Assembly (NCBI GenBank): GCA_030448245.1
Contig: JAUJNH010000013.1
Coordinates: 9,033 to 61,145 of the forward strand
DNA: 52,113 nt
Direction of reading: 5' to 3'
Origin: Acidimicrobiales bacterium
GTDB taxonomy: Bacteria; Actinomycetota; Acidimicrobiia; Acidimicrobiales; JAUJNH01
The notes beneath the pieces are model-generated. The model worked only from the letters and a program-made list of their open reading frames with translations. It ran no database searches and was not told where the DNA came from. Below, in pieces: positions 16,507-25,343 of this stretch; the stretch's first letter is position 1; every line of letters starts with the position of its first letter. A program made the translations under genes and the position numbers.

Positions 16507-17733
16507 TCAGCCGGCCTCGGGCGGAGGCGCCGGCGTTCCCGCGGGTCGCTCCGAGGCTTGGCGGCGCCAAACCTCCTCGGCCAGCTGGACGATCTCGCGG
16601 GCCGGGCGGCCCAGGATCCGGCCGGCCCGGGCGGCGTCGTCGAACTCGGCCTTGGCCCGGCTCGGGCTCACCTTCACCCGCACGGTCTGGCCTTCCACGT
16701 CCACCTGGTCGAGGTGACGCTGGGCGGCCAGCCGGTCGACGCGGGTCGACCGCACGCCCAGGCTGCCGGTCTCGCCGGCCATGGCCGCCGCCACCGGGAC
16801 GGCCAGCGCCGGGTCGCACAGGGCGCTGACGACGTGGCCGGGGCGGCCCTTCTTCATGGTCACGGGCGTGATCCAGGCGTCGACGGCACCGGCCTCGAGC
16901 AGGGTGCCCAGCGCGTGCCCCAGCGCCTCGCCGGTGGCGTCGTCGACGTTCGCCTCGACCACCACCAGGGGCTGGCCCTCGAGGACGGGTCGGTCCTCCT
17001 CGACCGTGCCCAGCACTACCTGGGTGACGTTGGGGGTGCCGTCGATCTCTCGGGTGCCGGCGCCGTAGCCGACGGCCGTCGGCACGAGGTCCGGCAGCGG
17101 GCCGTAGCCGCCCGGGGGCACCAGGGCGGCCAGCAGGGCGGCACCCGTCGGCGTGGTCAGCTCGACGGTGGTGTTCCGGCCCTGGGTCGGAGCGCCAGCT
17201 CGGGCCAGCAGGGCGACCGTGGCCGGCGCCGGGTTGGGGAGCAGGCCGTGGGCCGACCGCACCATGCCCGTGCCGGTGGCCACCGGCGACGCCCGCACCT
17301 CGTCGACGCCGAGGACCTCGAGGGCGGCGCACGTGCCGACGACATCGACGATGGCGTCGAGGCTCCCGACCTCGTGGAAGTGGACCTTCGCCGCCGGGCG
17401 CCGGTGCAGGGCCCCTTCGACCTCGGCGAGAGCGACAAAGGCGGCCAGGCTCCGCTCGTGCACCCGGGAGGGCAGGTTCGCCTCGGCCAGCATCGCCTCG
17501 ATGGCGCTGAAGGTGCGGTGGACCTGGTCGTCGGTGATGCGCACGCCGGCCTGGGTGGCGGCCAGCCCGCCGCGCAGCACCGGCTCGGGCTCGATCGACC
17601 AGCCCACCACCTCGAGGCGGCGCAGGATGCCCAGGACCTCGCCGAGGTCGGCGCCGGCGTCGAGCAGCGACCCGAGGGCCATGTCGCCCGAGATCCCGGA
17701 GAAGCAGTGGAACCAGGCCGTGCGCTTGGTCAT
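16507..17733 (-). CDS. larC: LarC, pyridinium-3,5-bisthiocarboxylate nickel insertase
   Basis: This 408-residue CTP-dependent cyclometallase inserts nickel into the pincer cofactor of lactate racemase and related enzymes. Family landmarks are the N-terminal WFHCFSGISGDMALGSLLDA, KVHFHEVGSLDAIVDVVG near 120-137, and ITPVTMKKGRPGHVVS near 290-305. It is a single uninterrupted frame, unlike lactobacilli, where larC is read through a programmed frameshift. ATG at 17733 overlaps the larB stop by 4 bp. LarE and a LarA-type racemase are not in the window. Confidence 0.92.
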   Translation of the reverse strand: MTKRTAWFHCFSGISGDMALGSLLDAGADLGEVLGILRRLEVVGWSIEPEPVLRGGLAATQAGVRITDDQVHRTFSAIEAMLAEANLPSRVHERSLAAFVALAEVEGALHRRPAAKVHFHEVGSLDAIVDVVGTCAALEVLGVDEVRASPVATGTGMVRSAHGLLPNPAPATVALLARAGAPTQGRNTTVELTTPTGAALLAALVPPGGYGPLPDLVPTAVGYGAGTREIDGTPNVTQVVLGTVEEDRPVLEGQPLVVVEANVDDATGEALGHALGTLLEAGAVDAWITPVTMKKGRPGHVVSALCDPALAVPVAAAMAGETGSLGVRSTRVDRLAAQRHLDQVDVEGQTVRVKVSPSRAKAEFDDAARAGRILGRPAREIVQLAEEVWRRQASERPAGTPAPPPEAG

Positions 17734-18470
17734 CGGGGGCGCAGGGCGCGCGCCACGGCGCAGGCGGCGCCGTAGCCGTTGTCGATGCCGACGACCGTGA
17801 CGCCGGGGGCGCACGACGACGTCATCGCCAGCAGGGCGGTGACGCCCTCGAGGGCCGACCCGTAGCCGACCGAGGTGGGGACGGCCACGACCGGGGCGGC
17901 GACCAGCCCGGCGACGACCGACGGGAGGGCGCCCTCCATGCCCGCCACCACGACGAGGGCGTCGGCCCCGGTGAGGTCGTCGAGGTGGTCGAGGAGGCGG
18001 TGGACGCCGGCGACCCCGCAGTCGGCCAGCAGCTTGGCCCCGACGCCGTAGGCACTCAGGACGGCCACCGCCTCCTCGGCGACCGGCAGGTCGGCGGTGC
18101 CGGCGGTGATCACGACGACGACGTCCCCCCGCGGGGCGGCCGGCCGCCACACCAGGGTGCGGCCGGTGACGAGCGCGCCGGGGTGCAGGTCGAGCACCGC
18201 CGCCCGCTGGGCGTCGTCGGTGCGGGTCAGGACGACCGGGCCGGCCCCGTGGTCCAGCAGCTCGGCGACCACGGCCGCGCACGCAGCCGGCGACTTCCCG
18301 GGCCCGTACACGGCCTCGGGCATCCCCTGGCGCAGCGCCCGGTGGTGGTCGACGCGGGCCACGCCGAGGTCGGCGTAGGGGAGGCGGGCGAGGCGCACGG
18401 CGGCGTCGGTCGGCTCGACCCGCCCGGCGGCGACATCGGCCAGCAGGGCGTCGAGGGCGGCGCGGTCCAT
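17730..18470 (-). CDS. larB: LarB, nickel-pincer cofactor carboxylase/hydrolase
   Basis: This 246-residue protein of the LarB family carboxylates nicotinic acid adenine dinucleotide and hydrolyses the phosphoanhydride in the first step of nickel-pincer cofactor synthesis. The C-terminal half is related to AIR carboxylase (PurE): ITAGTADLPVAEEA, LVVVAGMEGALPSVVAGL and VPTSVGYGSALEG are visible. The active-site segment ADCGVAGVHRL is also present. ATG at 18470 follows a TAACCT box on the minus strand by 9 nt. It is coupled to larC downstream. Confidence 0.92.
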   Translation of the reverse strand: MDRAALDALLADVAAGRVEPTDAAVRLARLPYADLGVARVDHHRALRQGMPEAVYGPGKSPAACAAVVAELLDHGAGPVVLTRTDDAQRAAVLDLHPGALVTGRTLVWRPAAPRGDVVVVITAGTADLPVAEEAVAVLSAYGVGAKLLADCGVAGVHRLLDHLDDLTGADALVVVAGMEGALPSVVAGLVAAPVVAVPTSVGYGSALEGVTALLAMTSSCAPGVTVVGIDNGYGAACAVARALRPR

Positions 18471-18479
18471 GGCGGGAAA

Positions 18480-18516
18480 AGGTTAGGTGCCCCCTGCGCA
18501 CGCGGTGCCTAGGATC
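18480..18516. promoter_or_regulatory. divergent -10 boxes for larB and pheA
   Basis: The 54 bp between larB and pheA holds a minus-strand TAACCT (18485 to 18480), 9 nt before the larB ATG, and a plus-strand TAGGAT (18511-18516), 8 nt before the pheA ATG. Neither gene has a usable SD, so both transcripts are probably leaderless. No operator dyad is seen. Confidence 0.45.
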
Positions 18517-18524
18517 CCGCCGGG

Positions 18525-19472
18525 ATGGCCACCATCGCCTACCTGGGCCCCCCTGGAACGTTCTCGGAGGAGGCGCTGCTCAGCGAGGCCGACCTGGCCG
18601 AGCACGAGCTGGTCGACCTGCCGACGTTCCCCGACGTGCTGGCCGCCGTGGCCGGCGGCCGCACCGACCTGGGCTTCGTGGCCGTCGAGAACGCCATCGA
18701 GGGCACGGTGAACGTGACCGTCGACGCCCTGGTGTTCGAGCACGACCTGCTGATCCAGCGCGAGGTGGTCCTGCCGATCCACCAGCACCTCCTGGCCCCG
18801 GCGGGCCTGGGCCTCGACCAGGTCGAGCACGTCGTCTCGTTTCCCGTGGCGCTGGCCCAGTGCCGCCGGTTCTTCGGCGAGCGCCTCTCCGGGGCGCGCG
18901 AGGTGGCGGCACCGTCCACCTCCGACGCCGCCCGCATGGTGGCGGCGGGCGAGTGCCCGCCCCGCTCGGCGGCCATCGGCACCCGCCTGGCGGCCAAGCT
19001 CTACGACCTCGAGGTGCTGACCGACTCGATCGAGGACCACCCCGAGAACGCCACCCGCTTCGTCCTGGTGGCCCGGCCCGAAGCCGGCCTCCCGGCGCCC
19101 ACCGGCCACGACCGCACCTCCATCGTGCTGTTCCAGCGCCACAACGCCCCGGGCTCGCTGCACGCCATCCTCGGCGAGTTCGCCGCCCGCGGCCTCGACC
19201 TGACCAAGCTGGAGAGCCGGCCCCGCAAGCAGGCCCTGGGCCAGTACTGCTTTCTGATCGACGTGGTGGGCCACATCGCCGACGAGGTCGTCGCCGACTG
19301 CCTGCGCCAGGTCCACGCCTCACTGGCCGAGGTCAAGCTGCTGGGCTGCTATCCCGCCACCGGTGAGGGCAGCGACGCCCGCCGGGCCGAGGCCACCCAG
19401 GCCTTTCGTGACGCCGCGGCGTGGGTCGACGCCTGGCGTCAGCGCATCCGCCCCGAGCCTCGCCACCCGTAG
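18525..19472 (+). CDS. pheA: prephenate dehydratase with ACT domain
   Basis: This 315-residue monofunctional prephenate dehydratase converts prephenate to phenylpyruvate for phenylalanine synthesis. The N-terminal YLGPPGTFSEEALL and GFVAVENAIEGTVNVTVDAL are catalytic-domain signatures, and a TRF motif is present in the stretch ENATRFVLVARPE. Residues about 200-280 form the regulatory ACT domain, containing GSLHAILGEFAARGLDLTKL followed by ESRP, where phenylalanine normally binds. There is no chorismate mutase part. ATG at 18525 is 8 nt from a TAGGAT box. Confidence 0.95.
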   Translation: MATIAYLGPPGTFSEEALLSEADLAEHELVDLPTFPDVLAAVAGGRTDLGFVAVENAIEGTVNVTVDALVFEHDLLIQREVVLPIHQHLLAPAGLGLDQVEHVVSFPVALAQCRRFFGERLSGAREVAAPSTSDAARMVAAGECPPRSAAIGTRLAAKLYDLEVLTDSIEDHPENATRFVLVARPEAGLPAPTGHDRTSIVLFQRHNAPGSLHAILGEFAARGLDLTKLESRPRKQALGQYCFLIDVVGHIADEVVADCLRQVHASLAEVKLLGCYPATGEGSDARRAEATQAFRDAAAWVDAWRQRIRPEPRHP

Positions 19473-19493
19473 ACGGCTGCGACTCGGGGTGCC

Positions 19494-19883
19494 TCAGCGT
19501 CCTGCCTCGCCCCGCCCGTGGAGGAGGTCGTGCCAGGCCGCCATCTCGGCCTCGGCTTCCTGGGCCGTGGCGCAGGCGGTGTACTCGAACCCGTCCGAGA
19601 CCAGTGCGTCCTGGTCGGCGACCGGGCCCCCGGCGTCGGCCGGCCGGTGCAGCGCCTCGACGAACTCGGCCAGGGTTCCACCGGCCCTGACCGACCGGGC
19701 CGCGAGCCCGGCCAGAGAAGGGTCGAACACCATCGTGGTCCGCCGGGACGCGGCTGCGAATCGGGCGATCATCGCCTCGGCCTCCTCCCGGATCTCCTCG
19801 GCGGTGGCCGGTGCCGCGGGCCCGGTGGCGGCGCTGGTTGCGCCGGCGGGGCCGGCCATGTCGCCCGGAGTCTCCTCGACCAC
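19494..19883 (-). CDS. small Ala-rich protein, function unknown
   Basis: This 129-residue acidic, Ala-rich protein has an unstructured N-terminus followed by helices (AEEIREEAEAMIARFAAASR, then a C-terminal ATAQEAEAEMAAWHDLLHG). I do not recognise a family and see no membrane segment. GTG at 19883 is chosen because codon quality falls off upstream. It is convergent with pheA (21-bp gap) and lies 61 bp downstream of the K+ channel gene on the same strand, so they could share a transcript. Confidence 0.5.
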   Translation of the reverse strand: MVEETPGDMAGPAGATSAATGPAAPATAEEIREEAEAMIARFAAASRRTTMVFDPSLAGLAARSVRAGGTLAEFVEALHRPADAGGPVADQDALVSDGFEYTACATAQEAEAEMAAWHDLLHGRGEAGR

Positions 19884-19944
19884 GGCGGGAAGTCTACGGC
19901 TGAACCGGTCGAATCGTGGCCGTGGCGACGGCCGCAGCATGCTG

Positions 19945-20679
19945 CTACGTCTCGTCCTTCACCGGGTCGGCGACAGCCTCGGCCTGCCGGGCTCGGACGA
20001 GGAACTCGGCCACCTTGGCGGTCACGATGGCGAAGGTGGAGATCCCGACGACCATCGTGAACACGCCGATGATCCGGCCAGCCGCGGTGACCGGGTAGAC
20101 GTCGCCGTAGCCGACCGTGGTGATCGTCGTCGACGACCACCAGAGGGCGTCGAAGAACGAGTGGAGCCGACCGTCGGTGCCCACGTCCTCGGCCAGGGTG
20201 AAGCCGACGGCGGCGCTGAGCCAGGTGAGGCCGGCGGTTCCGAGGGCGAAGCCGGCCGCGTGCCTGCGCAGGGTCTGCTTGCCGTCGGCGGCCACCGCGC
20301 CGCCGATGGCGGCCAGCCGGGCGAGCACGGCAAGGAAGCGCCACACCCGGCCCGCACGCAGCACCCGGAAGACCCCCACGCCGGCCAGCCCCGGGAGCAG
20401 GGCGAGCGTCTGGGCGAGGACGATCACCAGGCTGGTCCACTCCGACCGGATGAAACTGAGCGTTGGCCGGGACAGCCTGGCCTCGACGACGTAGTCGACG
20501 GCGAAGGCGACGAGGACGACCACGTTGACGATGTCGAGGAACACCCGGTCGGCGTGGCTCAGCCTGTTCCGAGCGAGCTCGAGGAGCAGGAGCGGCAGGC
20601 TTCCGACGGCCAGGACGATCAACGGCCCGTCGGTGTACCGCCGCCACCGCTCGAGGCTCGGCGTGACGTAGTCGGCCAT
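19945..20679 (-). CDS. voltage-gated-type potassium channel / ion transporter
   Basis: This 244-residue membrane protein has six predicted transmembrane helices. The selectivity filter TTVGYGDVYPV is intact near residue 190, and an S4-like helix with regular arginines (FRVLRAGRVWRFLAVLARL) precedes the pore. This matches small bacterial Kv-type channels. ATG at 20679 gives a sensible cytoplasmic start (MADYVTPSLERWRRYTDG); the longer frame upstream is Arg/Pro-rich and unlikely to be coding. No RCK domain is attached. Confidence 0.9.
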   Translation of the reverse strand: MADYVTPSLERWRRYTDGPLIVLAVGSLPLLLLELARNRLSHADRVFLDIVNVVVLVAFAVDYVVEARLSRPTLSFIRSEWTSLVIVLAQTLALLPGLAGVGVFRVLRAGRVWRFLAVLARLAAIGGAVAADGKQTLRRHAAGFALGTAGLTWLSAAVGFTLAEDVGTDGRLHSFFDALWWSSTTITTVGYGDVYPVTAAGRIIGVFTMVVGISTFAIVTAKVAEFLVRARQAEAVADPVKDET

Positions 20680-21340
20680 GGTCGAGAGAGCGTCGCGCGC
20701 CGGCCGGGTGGCGGTGGACGATCGGCGTCCAGCGCGCCCCCGGCGGGGACCTTGCGGCGGGAGGCCGCTTCCGACAGCTCTCGTCAGGGTTCCGGGTGTG
20801 GACGCTCGGGGCGGCACCGCCGTGGGCCCGAAGAGCGGATGTGGTGGTGAGGCCAGCTGTGGCCACCTTCGACAACCTCGCCGCCGTGCCGAGATCCGTC
20901 CTCACCGTCGGCTCGGACCTTGGTGACAGCGGACGGCGAAATTGGTCTGCTCCGCCCTCGACGCCTTGCGAACTGTTGACCGCGACCCGGCGTTGGGAGG
21001 CGGGTCGCCGCTTGGGTTTGCCGGCCGTCATTAGGGGCGAGGAGCCCGCGGCCCGGTAGCGCCAGAACCGTCGTTCGGTGCGTCGCACGACCGGCCGGGC
21101 GTCGAGGCTGTCCCAGGGCAGGTCCGTCGATCGGCGTTCTAGAGGGTGTCATGTACGTCACCAATCGATGCTCGCGATGGTGGGTCCTCAACCCGGCACC
21201 TGCCTGGGCACCTCACATCCTGGCCGTTCTCCCTGATCACCGGATGGACCAGAGCGGCGTGGCTCAACCGGACGATCGGCCACGCTGCAATGGGCTCAGC
21301 TCCGCGTCAAAGGGACGATTCCAGCTCCGCGAGGACCTGC
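20680..21340. other. region without recognisable gene
   Basis: About 660 bp follow the channel gene. Open frames exist on both strands but are short, Arg/Ser/Pro-rich and lack start signals. I see no known domain, RNA or insertion sequence. Base composition becomes less GC-rich towards the right, marking the beginning of the decayed stretch that extends to the tRNA. Confidence 0.4.
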
Positions 21341-21552
21341 TCGGTCACCACAGCGCGCTCGAACGGAGGTGCTGAAGAACGTCAGCAGCTATAATCTGGC
21401 GGCGGTTAGGTATCGATCGCAGAGTTGATCGACGGCATCTCTGGCCGACGCCGGTCCGTCCACACCTCAGCCTTGAACACGCAGTCACCAGGACCAGTGT
21501 TGCAGTGGTGACCACACGGATATCAGTCTTGCCCCTCTTCGAGAATAGCGTC

Positions 21553-22447
21553 TCACCGGTCCCATGCCAGGGCAGCGCCCACATTCAGAAGGAGCAGCTC
21601 GATGTCGCGCATTCCATTCTCGTAAAGCGAGTAGACAGCGGGGTGCTCAACGATGAAATGCGCCCCGCGCTGCATCCTCGTTGAGGACGTGACCGAAGTC
21701 TGCGGGCGGTAAGAACATTCGGCCAGCGAGGGTTCGTACCTCGGCCTCCGGTAGCCGCGGCCGGGGCCGAGGGCGAAGGCGCATGGGCACGGCACAGGCT
21801 CGCTCGACGCAACGACTCGTAGACCGAGTGCTCGTTTCCGTGAGTCAAGCGACTCACGGGCTAGGCGCTTTCCCTCACGATCGCCGCCCGGCAGCGCTCT
21901 GGGACAGCCTGGGTCCACGCAGCGAGTTCAGCGTTTGTAGCGGCGACGTACCTTCTCAGCTCCGCTAGCTGGGCGTGGAGGAAACTTCGTGCCGCACGGC
22001 CGTCAGGGTCGTCCCGGGGATCATCCGAGACTCGGATGACCACGACTACGGCCCGAGTCGTAGACGACTCGCTCATCGAGTGGAACGAAGGACCCGCTAG
22101 GCCGATGTGAGAACCACACAGGCGATCCGCCCAGAGAGGCACTCGGACCACGAAGACATCAATGGTGCTTGGGCGACCTTGGCAGATCGGCCCGACGGCA
22201 TTGCATTCCGTTCGGCCAGTTGGATCTACCTCGCCCACTCCTCATCGGTGCCTCAACGCCGAGATCCGAGTAACTCGAATGTGAAGGCATCGATCAGATC
22301 GTCGAGCAGCTCCGGTTCAAGGTCGAGACGAAGAGAATCTTCTCGTCCGGAAGGTCCTGCGCGCGCGTCAATGGACCTTTCTCGTGAATCGAGCTCACCC
22401 TTGAGACTGTTGTCCAAGCCCAGGTTGGGAGGCGGAAAGACCTGGCT
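21553..22447 (-). pseudogene. relict minus-strand coding fragments
   Basis: Several protein-like pieces follow each other on the minus strand in different frames. From 22447 a 65-residue piece opens with MSQVFPPPNLGLDNSLKGEL and ends in LLDDLIDAFTFELLG. Near 22075 a piece opens with MSESSTTRAVVVVIRVSDD and continues through HAQLAELRRYVAATNAELA to 21861. Further on, LPEAEVRTLAGRMFLPPADF is followed by a change of frame to HPAVYSLYENGMRDIELLLL, ending at 21553. No piece is a full-length recognisable protein. The lower GC and frame changes suggest one or two decayed genes, but I cannot name the family. Confidence 0.35.
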
Positions 22448-22860
22448 CATCGATGCACCTCTACCACAAACACACTCCATCGCGGCCAGTGTCCCTCAGC
22501 TCAGTTGGTCCGACGTTCGCCACCCCGCCTGGGAACAAGCCTATGGCATCGTCAACCAGCTGCGAGCCGCTCCCCTGCAAGCGCTCCGGTCACGCGATCG
22601 GTTGGAGCGCCGGACCGGGCGAGCGAGCCGGCGCGCCCCACCCAGAACGTCGAGACGTCAGCGACACACCACCGGCTCGGAGGCCTTTGCGCGGGCGATT
22701 GGGCTTCACCACTAGGCCGCCAAGAGAACCGGCGTCCTGAACGGGTCCACCACCGGAACTCGTCAGGAACAAACATCTTCCATACAATCGTTGCTCTACT
22801 AGCTCGACGGTGCGGCACGATCCATCCAGCTCAGTGGAGGCAGGCGCGTAGGCTCCCCTC

Positions 22861-24063
22861 ATGGGTCGTAGTGGTCGCGACGACTTCTGGCGCGCCGACG
22901 ATTGCTGCGCTGGCGAAGCGAGCGGGCTACCGATGCTCAAGCCTGACTGTCGGGCTGCGACATCAGGGCCAGGTCTGACGTTAACCGATACGGTGAATGT
23001 AGGTGTCGCCGCACACATAACTGCGGCGGCACCGGCTGCGACCCCGACCAGACCCTCACTAACGCCTGGCGCAGCGCCATATCCAGAACGGCGTATGGCT
23101 ATGTGGCGTCTGCGCAAGACTTGTTGATTCAGACATCTCACGCTGAAGCAGAAGATCTTCGCCAGTGGAAGCACTCTGCCGAGATGGCTGCTCGGCGAGA
23201 GCTAGGTCTTCAAGCGGCGCTCGAAGCGGTTTCGCCCACTTCTTGAGCGGGTACTGGTCGGTCACACGAACTACGTATGGGACGTTGTCGTAACTCCCGA
23301 CGGACGGCGCGCCGTTTCGGCCTCGAACGATCGATCGGCTGCCCTCTGGGACCTTGCCAGTGATCTGAGGCTGTGCACCTATCGGGGCGCCGGAACCGAG
23401 GTGTCCTGAGTATTGCTGTCTCCGTTGATGGCACTGAAGTCGCAGGGGGCTGCCTGAATGGGGAGTGTTTCTCTGGCGAGTCGATGATCCAGAGCCGCAT
23501 ATGCGGTTAGAGCATGAATTGCACCGGACGCAAAGGTTGCATGGTTCGGTAGTTCAATCCTGCGGCCAGGCGAGATGGCTGTCTTCGGCTGTGGACGGAC
23601 GGCCAACTTCGCCAGGAGGACGCAGTTCATGACGCAGCCATCCTTAAGGTGACGAGCCTGGAGGCGGAAGCGGTTGCAACGGCGTCAGAGGATCGAACCG
23701 CATGTGTGTGGTCCATCCCCTCAAAGGTACAGCTAGCCGAGTTCGTCGGTCATTCGAACCCAGGTGAACTCGGTCGCTATTATGATCTGCACAGATGCTT
23801 GTTAGTGGCTCAAGTGACGGAACCGTCCGGATGTGGGATCTGAGCTCCGGCCGGCTTCTAAGGACGCTCGATGGTCATTCCAATACCGTGTGGCTCCGCG
23901 TTGCGATAGATAGTCGTGAGAAGTTGATTGCCTCTGGCTCGGAGGACAACACTGTGCGTCTATGGGACACCAGCACCGGGCTGCAGCTCACGGCGGCAAG
24001 CGCGCCCGATTCGGCGTTAGGTGCTGGCAGGTGGTGTCGGCCCCCAAGGCGCAGGACGGCATA
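22861..24063 (+). pseudogene. decayed gene: HNH-like zinc-binding domain followed by WD40 repeats
   Basis: Reading across frames reconstructs one ancestral protein. From 22861: MGRSGRDDF, shift, APTIAALAKRAGYRCSS, shift back, PDCRAATSGPG, then DTVNVGVAAHITAAAP to about 23031. In another frame HIQNGVWLCGVCARLVDSD follows (23072-23143), then AEDLRQWKHSAEMAARREL (23142 onward). This Cys-x4-Cys, AAHI, WLCxxC order matches an HNH-type domain that I recall at the N-terminus of bacterial conflict proteins. WD40 blades follow: NDRSAALWDLAS (about 23320), EDRTACVWSIPS (about 23690), SSDGTVRMWDLSSGRLL and SEDNTVRLWDTSTG (23800-23990). At least six frame changes and several stops separate the pieces, so the gene is dead. 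No ATPase domain is visible between the HNH-like part and the first blade. Confidence 0.7.
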
Positions 24064-24272
24064 ATGTCCGGCCGTTGACCTCGGCGGCGTCGCCCATAGG
24101 TGCCCGGTCCGGGGCGCCCGATGTGGTCTGGTTGGCAGCGGCTGGGGGTCACGTGTGTGGGAGCCGGCCAAGGCGTCACCGATCGCTCCGTCGTCCAGGC
24201 TGCGGCGTCCCGAGTAGTGGCGGAGGGAGTGACGTCGGCCGGGCCGATGTCGTCCCGGTAGCCTCGCCGGAC

Positions 24273-24357
24273 GGAGGGATGGCCGAGCGGCCGAAGGCGG
24301 CAGTCTTGAAAACTGCAGTCCGGCAACGGACCGGGGGTTCGAATCCCCCTCCCTCCG
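24273..24357 (+). tRNA. tRNA-Ser(TGA)
   Basis: This 85-nt class II tRNA has an acceptor stem GGAGGGA (24273-24279) pairing with TCCCTCC (24350-24356), a discriminator G, and an anticodon loop CTTGAAA flanked by GCAGT/ACTGC, with anticodon TGA at 24307-24309. It has a long variable arm and a T loop GTTCGAATC. The 3' CCA is not encoded. A TAGCCT box at 24259-24264 lies 8 nt upstream. It reads UCA and other UCN serine codons. Confidence 0.95.
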
Positions 24358-24358
24358 C

Positions 24359-24994
24359 TCAGGAGCGCTGGCGGAGGACGTAGGCGGCGGCTTGGGCGCG
24401 GTTCTTCACGCCGACCTTGCGGTAGGCGTTGCGGAGGTGGGTCTTGACGGTGTTCACGCCGAGGTGCAGCAGCTGGCCCACTTCGACGTTGGAGAGGCCG
24501 CCGGCGACGAGCGCCAGCACCTCGCTCTCCCGCTCGGTGAGGTCGTGGTCGCGCCCGGGCCACAGCCTGTCGCGGGTGCGGGCGGGCCGGCCGGTGCCCG
24601 GCTCGACCACGGACTGGCCCTCGGCCACCCTGGTCAGGGCCGCGGCCAGCTGGCTCGCCGGGAGGGTCTTCGACAGCACGGCGTCGGCGCCGCTGCGCAG
24701 GGCGGCGCCCACCAGCTCTTCGTCCCACGAGAGCGTGTAGACGGCGACCCGGTTGACGCTGCGCATGTTCCGCAGCTGGCGGACCCGGTCGAGGCCCATC
24801 TCGGCCCGACCGTAGGTGTCGAAGAGCACGACGTCGACCGGCTCGGTGATCTCGTCGCGCCCGACGATCAGCTCGGTCACCTCGAGCCCGGGGCTGAACG
24901 GGGCGAGCAGGGTGGCCACACCGGCCACCACCAGGTCGAAGTCGTTGGCCACAGCCACCCGAACGGTGCGACTCGCCGCCAGCGTCGTCGTCAT
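24359..24994 (-). CDS. LuxR-family response regulator
   Basis: This 211-residue two-domain regulator has a receiver-like domain (about 8-125) and a C-terminal LuxR helix-turn-helix (about 145-205: LTERESEVLALVAGGLSNVE, then the recognition helix VNTVKTHLRNAYRKVGVKNR). The likely phosphoacceptor Asp is in VDVVLFDTYG, the switch Thr is in VYTLS and the Lys in AVLSKTLP. The N-terminal acidic pair is reduced to ANDFD, so Mg2+ binding or phosphorylation may be altered. No partner kinase is adjacent. ATG at 24994 is preferred; 25003 is also possible. The gene ends 2 bp from the tRNA-Ser, convergent with it. Confidence 0.85.
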   Translation of the reverse strand: MTTTLAASRTVRVAVANDFDLVVAGVATLLAPFSPGLEVTELIVGRDEITEPVDVVLFDTYGRAEMGLDRVRQLRNMRSVNRVAVYTLSWDEELVGAALRSGADAVLSKTLPASQLAAALTRVAEGQSVVEPGTGRPARTRDRLWPGRDHDLTERESEVLALVAGGLSNVEVGQLLHLGVNTVKTHLRNAYRKVGVKNRAQAAAYVLRQRS

Positions 24995-25088
24995 GGGCCC
25001 CATCGTTCCCCCAAAGCCGCTCCGCCTCACCCCTGTGGGTGACCCGAGGAGGAGGACCAGCCACCTCCGGCCGTTCCCGGCCGCCGGG

Positions 25089-25313
25089 TCAGGCCGTCAG
25101 CGTGCGGGCGGCTTCGAGCGCCTCGTCTGGGCTCATCCCGGTCCGGCCGACCAGCCAGCAGGCCAGCGGGGCGGCGATCCGCTCGCTGGAGTGGGCCGCG
25201 ACGGCGGCCAGCTCGAGGAGCGTGTCGACCTCGGCAGGGGTCGGCGGGTCGACGCCCAGCAGGCCGGCGTACAAGGCCACCCAGTCGGTGGCTGAGGGCT
25301 GAGGGTCGTTCAC
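25089..25313 (-). CDS. small DUF6457-like protein
   Basis: This 74-residue helical protein contains VDTLLELAAVAAHSSERIAA followed by PLACWLVGR. This resembles the DUF6457 module that, from memory, occurs alone or fused to MobA-type molybdenum-cofactor guanylyltransferases. No molybdenum gene is nearby. It starts with GTG at 25313, 30 bp after the antiporter-ACT fusion gene on the same strand, so co-transcription with it is likely. Its function is unknown. Confidence 0.7.
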   Translation of the reverse strand: MNDPQPSATDWVALYAGLLGVDPPTPAEVDTLLELAAVAAHSSERIAAPLACWLVGRTGMSPDEALEAARTLTA

Positions 25314-25343
25314 GGGGGGAGCGTACGGGCCAGCATCAGGCGC

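Noticed and set aside
24273..24357. tRNA-Ser as an attachment site for the decayed stretch
   Set aside because: The decayed DNA lies 5' of the tRNA, no integrase is visible and no repeat of the tRNA 3' end was found upstream.
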